Shown here: positions 7,329 through 15,401 of the stretch, in pieces
Numbering within the stretch: position 1 is the first letter of the stretch
Layout: each line of letters opens with the position of its first letter
Source: JBBQHM01 sp038323965
GTDB lineage: Bacteria; Verrucomicrobiota; Verrucomicrobiia; Chthoniobacterales; UBA10450
Length of the DNA: 35,815 nucleotides
NCBI GenBank assembly: GCA_038323965.1
Contig: JBBQHM010000012.1
Span: 1 to 35,815, forward strand
Direction: 5' to 3'
Translations under genes and position numbers: made by a program
Notes under the pieces: model-generated
Told to the model about the DNA's origin: nothing
The model's input: the letters and a program-made list of their open reading frames with translations, nothing else
Databases searched by the model: none

Positions 7329-9452
7329 TTAGCGCGAGAGCAATTCGCCCAATTGCTTCGGATCCGTCACCGGCGCTTTGCAGGTGAAATTTTCACAAAC
7401 ATACGCGGCCGGTTTTCCATTCACCATCGACATCGCGCCGATCACTTCGAGTTTTTCGGCCAGATATTTTTGGCCATCGCCGCCATCCGCCAGCAGTAGA
7501 ATTTTGTTCGGCAGAAAATGACGATGCAACTCTGCGAGCAAAGATTTGGTTTCGGGCGCGTCCCGCTTCCCCGCGATCACGATTTGGCGCGGCTTGCTGA
7601 GATCAACATCTACTGCCACCAGCATCTGCGGCATCGCGCTCGCGAAATGCGAAAGCGTCGGATGAAATGCGTCCATCGTCTTCTCCGCTCGCTCGCGCCA
7701 CTCTTTGCCATCTCGAATTTGCGCGAGTCGCAAAAGGTTGAGCGCGGCGATTGAGCTCGCGGCCGGCTCGGCACTGTCGTTGTCGTCTTTCATTCGCAGG
7801 ACAACGTTTTTGTCCTGGCCACTCGTGCTGAAGTAGCCGCCGTTTTTCTCGTCGAAAAACAACCGATCCTGCGTCTCCTGCAATTCGATCGCGAACTTCA
7901 GCCACTCAACCTCAAACGATGCTTCGTAAAGATCGATCAGTCCCTGAATAACGAACGCGTAGTCGTCAGCGAAGCCTTCGATCTCGCTGCGACCCTCGCG
8001 ATAACTGCGGAACAATCGGCCTGAACTCCAAAGATGCGTGCGAAGAAACGTCGCCGCTCGCTCGGCGCTCACGAGATAACGGGGATCATCCAACACCTGC
8101 GCCCCGCGCGCGAATGCCGAAATCATCAGGCCATTCCAGGCCGAGATGATTTTGTCGTCGAGATGCGGGCGCGGCCGTCTATTTCGGATCGACAACAACT
8201 TTCCACGGCTGCGCGCGAGTGATTCTCGAACTTCGTCTTCATTCTTCTTGAAATGTTGTGCCGTCTCCGCGATCGCGTGTCGCTCGATCAAGATGTTTTT
8301 ACCGGTGAACTCCTTTTGCGGATCGCTTCCTTCCGGCGCATTCCCTTCCGCTTCGACGCCGTAATGAAAATTAAAAAACTCGGCCTCCTTACCAAGCGCA
8401 GCATCGATTTCCTGCTTCGTCCAAACGTAGAACGCGCCTTCGGCGTGTTCGGGTTTGCCTTGCGTTAGCAAACTGTCGGCGTCTTCGGCGGAATAGAATC
8501 CGCCTTCTTTCGAAGTCATATCGCGCGCGACGTAATCGAGAATGTCGCGCGCGACCGATTCAAGATGTCGATCTGGCGTGATTTGGAACGCATCTAAATA
8601 CGCGGCCACGAGCTGCGCCTGATCGTAGAGCATCTTTTCGAAATGCGGGACGTGCCAGAAGCGATCGACCGAGTAGCGATGGAAACCGCCGCCGAGATGA
8701 TCGTGCATTCCGCCCGCAGCCATTTTGCGCAGAGTGAAAAGATCCATCTGGAGCGCGCGCTTGCCCGCGGCGCTGTTTGGATCGCGCGCGTAAAATCGCG
8801 TCAGGAAATTAAAGGCGACTGGTCGCGGGAACTTCGGCGCATTGCCGAAGCCGCCTTCCCGCGGATCGTAGCTGCGGGAAAACTGCTCGAACGCTTTCTC
8901 GAGAATGTTGATGTCGATCTTGCCTGCGTCGGGGGAAGCCGTTTGCGATTCACGCAACGCCTCGACGATCTTCTCTCCCTGCTCGACAATCTTGTCGTGA
9001 TTTTGTTTCCACGCCGCCGCGACGCCAGCGAGCACTTTTCTAAAACCCGGTGAACCATATCGATCTTGCGGAGGGAAATAAGTTCCGCCGAAGAATGGTT
9101 TCAGCTCCGGCGTAAGCCAGACGCTCATCGGCCAGCCACCGCCGCCAGTCGTGGCCTGGACGAAGGTCATGTAAACGCGATCGACGTCCGGCCGCTCCTC
9201 GCGGTCGACTTTGATGTTCACGAATTCGCGATTCATGATCGCCGCTGTCGCTTCGTCTTCGAACGATTCGTGGGCCATTACGTGGCACCAATGGCACGTC
9301 GAGTAACCGATCGAGAGAAAGATCGGTTTGTTCTCCGCGCGCGCTTTCGCGAATGCTTCGTCGCCCCACGGATACCAATCGACCGGGTTGTGCGCATGTT
9401 GCAGCAGATACGGTGACTTTTCGCGCGCGAGGCGATTGGTGTGCTGCGGCAT
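7329..9452 (-). CDS. Thioredoxin-fold DUF255 protein (YyaL/SPATA20-like)
   Basis: A protein of about 707 residues, the full family length. The N-terminal thioredoxin-like domain carries NRLAREKSPYLLQHAHNP and the CHWC motif (residues 53-56 from ATG 9452). GGWPMSVWLTP and GGTYFPP follow shortly after. The rest is an (alpha/alpha)6-barrel-like region with typical blocks such as GGMHDHLGGGFHRYSVD and HVPHFEKMLYDQAQL. The family is widespread and its activity is not firmly established; redox or N-acylglucosamine epimerase-like roles have been suggested from fold. I chose ATG 9452 because family members begin just ahead of the NRL-x-EKSPYL block. A GTG at 9491 would add 13 residues. Confidence 0.9.
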   Translation of the reverse strand: MPQHTNRLAREKSPYLLQHAHNPVDWYPWGDEAFAKARAENKPIFLSIGYSTCHWCHVMAHESFEDEATAAIMNREFVNIKVDREERPDVDRVYMTFVQATTGGGGWPMSVWLTPELKPFFGGTYFPPQDRYGSPGFRKVLAGVAAAWKQNHDKIVEQGEKIVEALRESQTASPDAGKIDINILEKAFEQFSRSYDPREGGFGNAPKFPRPVAFNFLTRFYARDPNSAAGKRALQMDLFTLRKMAAGGMHDHLGGGFHRYSVDRFWHVPHFEKMLYDQAQLVAAYLDAFQITPDRHLESVARDILDYVARDMTSKEGGFYSAEDADSLLTQGKPEHAEGAFYVWTKQEIDAALGKEAEFFNFHYGVEAEGNAPEGSDPQKEFTGKNILIERHAIAETAQHFKKNEDEVRESLARSRGKLLSIRNRRPRPHLDDKIISAWNGLMISAFARGAQVLDDPRYLVSAERAATFLRTHLWSSGRLFRSYREGRSEIEGFADDYAFVIQGLIDLYEASFEVEWLKFAIELQETQDRLFFDEKNGGYFSTSGQDKNVVLRMKDDNDSAEPAASSIAALNLLRLAQIRDGKEWRERAEKTMDAFHPTLSHFASAMPQMLVAVDVDLSKPRQIVIAGKRDAPETKSLLAELHRHFLPNKILLLADGGDGQKYLAEKLEVIGAMSMVNGKPAAYVCENFTCKAPVTDPKQLGELLSR

Positions 9453-9502
9453 TTGCGGCCCGGCTTCAGCCGCGATGTGTGTCGGCGTCACCCATCACAT
9501 TC

Positions 9503-9533
9503 TTGTCATTCCGAGCGAAGTCGAGGAATCTCT
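9503..9533. repeat. REP-like palindromic element, copy A
   Basis: The core GTCATTCCGAGCGAAGTCGA continues into GGAATCTC and forms an imperfect hairpin with the stem ATTCC/GGAAT. It matches, with differences, the element at 17522-17550. Both resemble the GTCATCCTGAGCGAAGCGAAGGATC-type interspersed repeats that I recall from several soil-bacterial phyla. This copy occupies most of the gap between the divergent starts of the DUF255 and TauE/SafE genes. Confidence 0.65.
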
Positions 9534-9559
9534 CACCGCTCTTCGCAGGAATAGCAGGT

Positions 9560-10297
9560 ATGGACGTCACACATTTTGTTTTTCTTTTTCTGGCGATCGG
9601 CGTCATCGCGTTTTTGTACTCGTCGGTCGGTCATGCGGGCGCATCAGGTTACATCGCCGTCATGGCACTATGGGCACTTACCCCCATCGTCATCAGACCT
9701 ACTGCGCTGGTGCTGAACATTCTCGTAGCTGCCATCGGCGCGTTTCAATTTTGGCGGGCCGGTCATTTCTCGTGGAAATTATTTTGGCCGTTCGCGCTGC
9801 TTTCCGTTCCGGCGGCTTATGCCGGCGGTTATTTGCAACTGCCGGCCCATGTTTTGAAAATCATTATCGGCGTTGTGCTGCTGCTCTCGGCCGCGCGTTT
9901 GTTCTTTCGTCGCGGCGATCCACCGGAAGTGGCTCCGCCTTCTCTGCCGGCCGCGCTCGGAGTCGGAGCGGGCATCGGGTTTCTTTCCGGACTTACCGGA
10001 ACGGGTGGTGGAATCTTCCTCACTCCCTTGCTGCTCTTTTGCCGATGGGCGCGGACGAAACAAGCCTCGGCCGTTTCGGCTTTGTTTATTTTGGTGAACT
10101 CGATCGCGGGCCTGGTGGGCTTTATCAGCGCGAAACAATCGGTGCCCTCGCTCGCCTTTGGTCTTGCCGCGGGCGCAATCGGCGGAGGCGCAGCCGGATC
10201 TTATCTGGGCAGCCGGCGTTTCCCGGTCCGCGCCATCTCGATCTTGCTCGCGACCGTGCTCGTCATCGCCGGCGCGAAATTAATTTTTACGAAGTGA
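9560..10297 (+). CDS. TauE/SafE (TSUP) family membrane permease
   Basis: A 245-residue integral membrane protein with seven to eight predicted helices in two homologous halves. The halves are marked by SSVGHAGASGY (21-31) near the N-terminus and GLTGTGGGIFLTPLLL (144-159) in the middle, the repeated glycine-rich motif of the TSUP family. Members export or import sulfite, sulfoacetate, taurine-derived or other small organic anions. No sulfur gene is adjacent, so the substrate is open. The ATG at 9560 places the first transmembrane helix at residues 5-20; the frame stays open upstream to about 9353, but that part overlaps the DUF255 gene and does not look like protein. The 3' end overlaps the convergent DUF309 gene by 18 bases. 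Confidence 0.87.
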   Translation: MDVTHFVFLFLAIGVIAFLYSSVGHAGASGYIAVMALWALTPIVIRPTALVLNILVAAIGAFQFWRAGHFSWKLFWPFALLSVPAAYAGGYLQLPAHVLKIIIGVVLLLSAARLFFRRGDPPEVAPPSLPAALGVGAGIGFLSGLTGTGGGIFLTPLLLFCRWARTKQASAVSALFILVNSIAGLVGFISAKQSVPSLAFGLAAGAIGGGAAGSYLGSRRFPVRAISILLATVLVIAGAKLIFTK

Positions 10298-10753
10298 CAA
10301 TTCCAAACGCGACGCTTGCGCGGGCGACCACGGATTGGCCTGAAAATCGGATTGCGTAATTTTCTCGCGCTCATTTCGCAGAAGCTCGAGAAGCGCGGCA
10401 ACATCGAGCCCGTGCTGCGTCGGCGCGAACGACGCCAGATTTTTTTCCGCTAATTGAAAGAGACGCACCGCCGGCTTCAATCGCCGGCTGTGTTTTGCAT
10501 GTGTCGGATGCTCGAAATTTTTCTGCAGATGCACGAACGCGCCGGCTGCCTGGATCAATCCCTTGAGAAAGTTTGCGTTTCCCGCGTAATTTTCATCGAG
10601 CCAAATCTGCTCCAGCACATCGTGCGCTTCATAGTAACGAAGCTGGTTCCAAAGCCTGAAATATTCGTGAAAATAAGGATGCGACTCGAGCGGCATCTTT
10701 GGCGGCGCGGCCGAGAGGCCGACAAGTTTGGAAATCCGCTCGCGTTTGAGCAT
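10280..10753 (-). CDS. DUF309 domain protein
   Basis: A 157-residue, mostly helical protein. The core contains FHEYFRLWNQLRYYEAHDVL followed by EQIWL and FLKGLIQAAGAFVHLQ, which matches the DUF309 pattern of a paired helix with the H-E-W-x-h motif and a KGLIQ segment. The function of the family is unknown. ATG 10753 is preferred; the frame remains open upstream to 10936 but that would overlap the next gene's start, and a later ATG at 10696 (MPLESHPYF) is also possible. It converges on the TSUP gene and is divergent from the CBS-domain gene, so it is probably transcribed alone. Confidence 0.78.
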   Translation of the reverse strand: MLKRERISKLVGLSAAPPKMPLESHPYFHEYFRLWNQLRYYEAHDVLEQIWLDENYAGNANFLKGLIQAAGAFVHLQKNFEHPTHAKHSRRLKPAVRLFQLAEKNLASFAPTQHGLDVAALLELLRNEREKITQSDFQANPWSPAQASRLELSLRKN

Positions 10754-10835
10754 TCGCTTCCTAATCTGGTGAGCGCGCGAGCATGGGCAACCTGGTGAAG
10801 CTGACATCCCCCCCGATTTGCGCGACGAACCGCCG

Positions 10836-12116
10836 ATGAGCGGCGCCGCGTTCGCAATTCTCAGCACCTTTGCGGTGTTGCTGATAGTGGCATCTGCGCT
10901 CTTCTCCGGACTGGAGACTGCGCTCTTTTCTCTCAAGCCGCATCAACTGCTTCGCCTGGAAAAGAATCACCCGCCGCTGGCGCAATTCATTCGCGACCTC
11001 CGTGCCCATCCACGGCGTGTCCTGAATTTCCTGGTCGTCGGCGACACCATCGTCAATGTCCCGCTGGTTATACTCTGCCTCGCGCTCGTCTGGCAGGGCG
11101 GAATCGTGACCACGATGCCGCAGTGGGTCGTTACCTTCGCGATCTTCTCGATCATCGTTTTTTTCTGCGATCTTCTTCCTAAAGTGCTGGCCCTGGCCGC
11201 TCCCTATCGGCTCTCGGCCGTCGGCGTCTGGACCCTGCGCACGCTCGTTCCGCTCTTTGAGGTAATCGGCAATTCGCTCGAGCGATTCAGCTCGCGCATG
11301 CTCGAGTGCATTACCCCGCGCCATCTCCGTTCCCGCACGCACTTGAGCGACGATGAGCTCGAGACGCTCGTCGAGATCGGCGCCGAGCAGGGTCAGCTGC
11401 ACGAAGCCGAAGGCGAGATGATACAGGAAATCATCAAGCTCGGCGATAAGACGGCGAAGGATTGCATGACGCCCCGGGTGGACACGTTCGCACTCGCCGA
11501 TGACCTGACGAACGACGAAGCGATTGCGGAATTAAAGAAAAATCGTCATCGCCGCGTGCCGGTTTACGCCGATACGCCCGATCAGGTCGTGGGAATTATC
11601 GATGTAAAACAATTCCTGCTCGATCCGAGCGAGCATTATACGGAAGCGCTGGTCGCGCCTTCCTTTGTGCCGGAGACGATGAAGGCGCTCGACCTTTTGC
11701 GTAGTTTTCTCACTCATCCGCAGGGACTCGCTATCGTCGTCGATGAATTTGGCGGGACGGAAGGCGTGGTGACTTTAGCCGACATCGTCGAGGACATCAT
11801 CGGAGATGCCGCCCCGCTGGGTGATGCTGATCTTTACATCGAGCCGCTGGCAGAGGGCAAACTGCTCGTGAATGGAAAGGCCCGCCTGGATGATTTACAC
11901 GAGCATCTCGGCTTCGAGCTCGAAGCCGATGGCATCGATACCATCGGCGGCTACGTTTTTACTCGAGTTGGCTCGTTACCAGCCGTGGGCGCTCGCGTTG
12001 AATTTCCGCGGCTCACCGCCACGATCCGACGGGTTAGTCGTAAACGCATCGAGGAGATGTTGATCGAGCCGCACATTCACGGCGCAACCGTGGGCGAAAT
12101 GGAAAACCTGCGATGA
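10836..12116 (+). CDS. CNNM/CorC-type membrane protein with CBS pair and CorC_HlyC domain
   Basis: A 426-residue hemolysin-family (HlyC/CorC, CNNM-like) protein. Residues 4-150 form the DUF21 membrane domain with three or four helices and the motif ASALFSGLETALFSL. Next comes an acidic helix bundle with HLSDDELETLVEIG and then the CBS pair, which begins at DCMTPRVDTF and includes RRVPVY, VGIIDV and VVDEFGGTEGVVTLADI. The C-terminus is a CorC_HlyC domain (about 334-412). Relatives act in Mg2+ or other divalent-metal efflux and their CBS domains bind nucleotides. ATG 10836 gives the usual N-terminus; a TTG at 10818 is in frame. The stop overlaps the next start (ATGA). Confidence 0.9.
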   Translation: MSGAAFAILSTFAVLLIVASALFSGLETALFSLKPHQLLRLEKNHPPLAQFIRDLRAHPRRVLNFLVVGDTIVNVPLVILCLALVWQGGIVTTMPQWVVTFAIFSIIVFFCDLLPKVLALAAPYRLSAVGVWTLRTLVPLFEVIGNSLERFSSRMLECITPRHLRSRTHLSDDELETLVEIGAEQGQLHEAEGEMIQEIIKLGDKTAKDCMTPRVDTFALADDLTNDEAIAELKKNRHRRVPVYADTPDQVVGIIDVKQFLLDPSEHYTEALVAPSFVPETMKALDLLRSFLTHPQGLAIVVDEFGGTEGVVTLADIVEDIIGDAAPLGDADLYIEPLAEGKLLVNGKARLDDLHEHLGFELEADGIDTIGGYVFTRVGSLPAVGARVEFPRLTATIRRVSRKRIEEMLIEPHIHGATVGEMENLR

Positions 12117-13087
12117 CGACGACTTCGTGGCTGTTCATCGCCGCCTGCTGGGTCTTCTCCTGCCTTTTTAACGGGATCGAAGCTGCCGCGCTTGCGTTGG
12201 ATCCGGTGCGCCTGCGGCATCATGCCAAGCTCAGTAACAGGGCCGCGATGCGCTTATCGCGGCTCGTCGAACAGCCGGAACGCCTCCTGGTAACCGTGCT
12301 GCTCGTGACGAACTTTGCGAACATCCTCGCGTTGGTGCTGCTGACCCGGCTTTTCGTTCGCGCATTCGGAGCGGTTGGTTACGTCGCAGCAGCGATCGTC
12401 GCCCTCCCGGTTTATCTTTTCCTCACCGGGATTTTACCGAAATCAATTTTTCGCCGCTTCCCCTTCCGCACACTCTCGAGGCTCGTTGGCTTGCTCGAAA
12501 TCGCGATGGCGATTCTTTCGCCACTTCTTCTCATCGGTAGCTTGCTTGGGAAACGCGTCCTGTTTCGTAACGCTGCCGATCATCGATTATTCGCCGCGCG
12601 CGAGGAGTTGAAACAAATCACCGCGCAGAGTGAAGCGGCGGGCGAACTGAGTGGAACGGAGCGTCAGATGATTCACAACGTCGTCGACTTCGGCGCGGTC
12701 AAAGTGCGCGACGTCATGGTGCCGCTCGACAAAACGATCGCCATTTCTCCCGCCACACCGGTGGCCGATGTCCTGGCCTTAAGTCGCGATAAAAATGTTG
12801 ATCGCATGCCGGTCATTTCTGCCGGCGAACCGGTCGGCCTCATCAATGTTATCGATATCCTCGTCGCAGACTCGCAGACACTGCCGCTGCGCAGTTACCA
12901 GCGGCGCATCGTTATCGCAGCCGCGGATGAGCCCGCCTACCGAATCATTCGCAGACTGCGCGCCGCCCGCCTGAGCCTCGCCGCCGTCATCGATGAAAAT
13001 CACAAACTTGCGGGTGTCGTGACGCTCGAGGAGATGGTGCAGCGCCTTGTTTGTACGACGCCAGTCACGACGATGCCACGAAATTAG
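12113..13087 (+). CDS. CNNM/CorC-type membrane protein with CBS pair, shorter paralogue
   Basis: A second, diverged member of the same family, 324 residues long and coupled to the first by an ATGA overlap. The DUF21 domain (about 5-155) has the motif FSCLFNGIEAAALAL. The CBS pair follows, from VRDVMVPLDKTIAI (198-211) to AGVVTLEEMVQRLV (300-313). It ends directly after the second CBS motif and lacks the CorC_HlyC domain present in its partner. Tandem pairs of this kind are common and may form a heterodimer in the inner membrane. Its stop overlaps the end of the convergent GH15 gene by 4 bases. Confidence 0.88.
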   Translation: MTTTSWLFIAACWVFSCLFNGIEAAALALDPVRLRHHAKLSNRAAMRLSRLVEQPERLLVTVLLVTNFANILALVLLTRLFVRAFGAVGYVAAAIVALPVYLFLTGILPKSIFRRFPFRTLSRLVGLLEIAMAILSPLLLIGSLLGKRVLFRNAADHRLFAAREELKQITAQSEAAGELSGTERQMIHNVVDFGAVKVRDVMVPLDKTIAISPATPVADVLALSRDKNVDRMPVISAGEPVGLINVIDILVADSQTLPLRSYQRRIVIAAADEPAYRIIRRLRAARLSLAAVIDENHKLAGVVTLEEMVQRLVCTTPVTTMPRN

Positions 13088-14880
13088 CGCCCGGGTCCGT
13101 CCGCCCGGGTCGCGCCGTTAGACAAAATGTGCGCGGTGTTGACCAGCGCGACATGGGTGAAAGCCTGCGGAAAATTGCCGAGTTGTCGGCGCGCAATCGG
13201 ATCGTATTCCTCGGAAATCAATCCTAGATCGTTTCGCAGTGAGAGCAGACGCTCGAACAAAGCGCGCGCTTCCTTGCAGCGACCAACCAGGTGAAGGCAA
13301 TCCGCCATCCAAAATGAGCAAGGCAGAAACACCCCTTCCGTTCCCGGCAGTCCATCGACGCCGTGCTCTTCCGGCAAATATCGCAGCACCAGCCCGTCGT
13401 GCATTAATTCGCGCTCGATCGCCGCAATCGTTCCCTGCACGCGCTCGTCTTCCGGCGGTAAAAAACCGACCAGCGGCATCATCAGTACCGCCGCGTCGAG
13501 AGCATCCGATCCGTAGCATTGAGTAAAGGATTTCTTCCTGTCGCTCCAGCCGCGCGCACAAACTTCGCGATGAATTTCATCACGCACGACGCGCCACCGC
13601 GGAAGATTGTTCCGTTTGTCGCACCCCGATTCCTCACACAACTTCACCGCACGATCGAAGGCGACCCACGCCATGATTTTCGAATGCGTAAATTGCTTCC
13701 GCCCGCCGCGCACTTCCCAGATTCCCTCGTCCGGCGATTGCCACTTCGTTTCCAAAAATTGCACCAGCGAGTTCTGCAGATTCCACTCCGCTTCCCCAGT
13801 CGGAATTCCAGCGCGATGCGCCTGATACATCGCATCGAGAACTTCCCCGTAAACGTCGAGCTGAAATTGATTCGAGGCCGCATTGCCGATACGAACCGGC
13901 GCGGATTTTTCGTAACCGCCCAGCCATTCGATCTCTGACTCAGTAAGGCGCCGCTCCCCGCCCACGCCGTACATTATCTGCATTTGCGCGGGGCTACCGG
14001 CCACGCTGCGCAGGAGCCATTCCCGCCAGGCTCGCGCTTCATCGACGTAACCATTTTCCATCAACGCGAGCAGCGTGAATGTCGCGTCACGGAGCCAGCA
14101 AAAGCGGTAATCCCAGTTTCGCACCCCGCCAATCGCTTCCGGCAACGAGGTCGTCAGCGCCGCGACAATGCCGCCGGTCGGTGCGTAGGTCAGACCTTTT
14201 AAAGTAATCAACGAACGCGTCACCGCCTCGCTCCACTCGTGCTTAGTTTGGCATTTACCGGCCCAGTCGCTCCAAAACTTCTCCGTCTGTATCAGCGCGT
14301 GATCGGCGTGAATTTCGCGTGGCGGGGTCTGGTGCGATGGAAACCACGTCAGGACGAAGGGGACGCGTTCGCCCTCGCGTATTATAAATTCGGCGACGGT
14401 CGTCAGGTCTTCGCCGCGCGTCGGTACGGCAGTGCGAAGAATCAGTCCGTCCGGTCCGGCAATTGCCTCCAAACCGCCGTGCCGATTGCGCACCCACGGA
14501 ACGATGTGGCCGTAGTCGAACCGGATGATCAATTCCATGCGGAGCGCGACCTCGCCGCGCACGCCCTCGACTATGCGAATCAGGTCGGGATTTTCGCCAC
14601 GCGGCGGCATAAAGTCGATCAGGCGGACGCAACCCTCGGCGGTCTCGAATTCTGTCTCGAGAATCAGGGTGTCGCCGCGATATTGGCGGCGCGTCTTTAG
14701 AACTTTATCGCGCGTAGTGAAATACCAGCGGCCGTTATCGCGCGTGCCCAGAAGCGACGCAAAACAGGCCGGCGAATCAAAGCGCGGGAAACATAACCAG
14801 TCGATACAACCGTCACGGCTGACCAGCGCGCCCGTTTGCGTGTCACTTAGAAACGCATAATCCTCAATCTTCGCGCTCAT
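13084..14880 (-). CDS. GH15 glycoside hydrolase (glucoamylase/trehalase type)
   Basis: A 598-residue protein from ATG 14880. The N-terminal beta-sandwich begins KIEDYAFLSDTQTGALVSRD and continues with GCIDWLCFPRFDSPACFA, the typical opening of bacterial GH15 proteins including mycobacterial-type trehalases. The (alpha/alpha)6 catalytic barrel contains GGVRNWDYRFCWLRD (about 251-265), MYGVGGERRLTESEIEWL and NAASNQFQLDVYGEVL, where the general acid and base glutamates normally reside. No signal peptide is seen, so it acts in the cytoplasm, probably on trehalose or short alpha-glucans. The frame stays open to 14961, but the extra 27 residues do not match the family and would overlap the next gene. 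It is convergent with the CBS gene pair. Confidence 0.9.
   Translation of the reverse strand: MSAKIEDYAFLSDTQTGALVSRDGCIDWLCFPRFDSPACFASLLGTRDNGRWYFTTRDKVLKTRRQYRGDTLILETEFETAEGCVRLIDFMPPRGENPDLIRIVEGVRGEVALRMELIIRFDYGHIVPWVRNRHGGLEAIAGPDGLILRTAVPTRGEDLTTVAEFIIREGERVPFVLTWFPSHQTPPREIHADHALIQTEKFWSDWAGKCQTKHEWSEAVTRSLITLKGLTYAPTGGIVAALTTSLPEAIGGVRNWDYRFCWLRDATFTLLALMENGYVDEARAWREWLLRSVAGSPAQMQIMYGVGGERRLTESEIEWLGGYEKSAPVRIGNAASNQFQLDVYGEVLDAMYQAHRAGIPTGEAEWNLQNSLVQFLETKWQSPDEGIWEVRGGRKQFTHSKIMAWVAFDRAVKLCEESGCDKRNNLPRWRVVRDEIHREVCARGWSDRKKSFTQCYGSDALDAAVLMMPLVGFLPPEDERVQGTIAAIERELMHDGLVLRYLPEEHGVDGLPGTEGVFLPCSFWMADCLHLVGRCKEARALFERLLSLRNDLGLISEEYDPIARRQLGNFPQAFTHVALVNTAHILSNGATRADGPGR
13088..13111. 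repeat. 10-bp GC-rich direct repeat at the convergent gene ends
   Basis: CGCCCGGGTC occurs at 13088-13097 and again at 13102-13111. Because CCCGGG is self-complementary, the two copies can also pair as a 6-bp hairpin with an 8-base loop. The site lies in the last codons of the GH15 gene, just past the stop of the second CBS gene, and could help end the transcripts from both strands. No T-run follows. Confidence 0.35.
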
Positions 14881-14906
14881 CCAGTTTTCGTTAGCTCCAG
14901 CAAAGA

Positions 14907-15401
14907 CTAGGAATTCGCCAGGTTTGCAATCCCCTCGCGCGTGAGTCGAAACCCCGTCCACTCATTCATCGGCGTGGCTCCGAGCTTTTTGTAAAAACCG
15001 ATCGCTGGTTCGTTCCAATTGAGCACTGCCCACTCCATCCGGCCACACCCTCTCTCCGTCGCAATCGCGGCGAGACGAACCAGGAGTGCCCGACCATGGC
15101 CTGCGCCGCGCTTCTCCGGACGGACGAACAGATCCTCCAGATACAATCCCGGCCGGCCGAGCCAGGTGGAAAAATTAAAGAAATAGACTGCGAACCCAAC
15201 TGCCTCATTACCTTCGAACGCGAGCAGCACATGTGCCGACGGAGATTCGCCGAACAGCACTTCGCGCAGACCTTCTTCGGTTGCGATGACATCATTCGGC
15301 GCGCGTTCATACAGCGCGAGGTCACGGATGAGCTGCAGAATCTGCGCGACATCGTCGATGACAGCTTCTCGGATCGTGACGACCGGGGTTCCAGCGTTCA
15401 T
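14907..15401 (-). CDS. GNAT acetyltransferase, SSAT (diamine/thialysine acetyltransferase)-like
   Basis: A 164-residue GNAT-fold enzyme. It starts VVTIREAVIDDVAQILQLIR, has LYLEDLFVRPEKRGAGHG (87-103) containing the acetyl-CoA pyrophosphate loop R-G-A-G-H-G, and ends with EWAVLNWNEPAIGFYKKLGA and NEWTGFRL. The WN-x-PA-x-x-FY and EW segments are typical of the spermidine/spermine N1-acetyltransferase and thialysine acetyltransferase branch, so a polyamine or lysine analogue is a reasonable substrate guess. ATG 15401 overlaps the stop of the upstream gene (ATGA) and fits the family start; the frame is open further upstream only inside that gene. Confidence 0.87.
   Translation of the reverse strand: MNAGTPVVTIREAVIDDVAQILQLIRDLALYERAPNDVIATEEGLREVLFGESPSAHVLLAFEGNEAVGFAVYFFNFSTWLGRPGLYLEDLFVRPEKRGAGHGRALLVRLAAIATERGCGRMEWAVLNWNEPAIGFYKKLGATPMNEWTGFRLTREGIANLANS

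Noticed and set aside
9328..10359. 343-codon open frame overlapping the TauE/SafE gene
   Set aside because: The other frame gives clear TSUP motifs; this one is Arg/Ser/Gly-rich, with no family features.
13519..13938. 139-codon open frame antisense to the GH15 gene
   Set aside because: The GH15 domain on the minus strand is continuous through this region.
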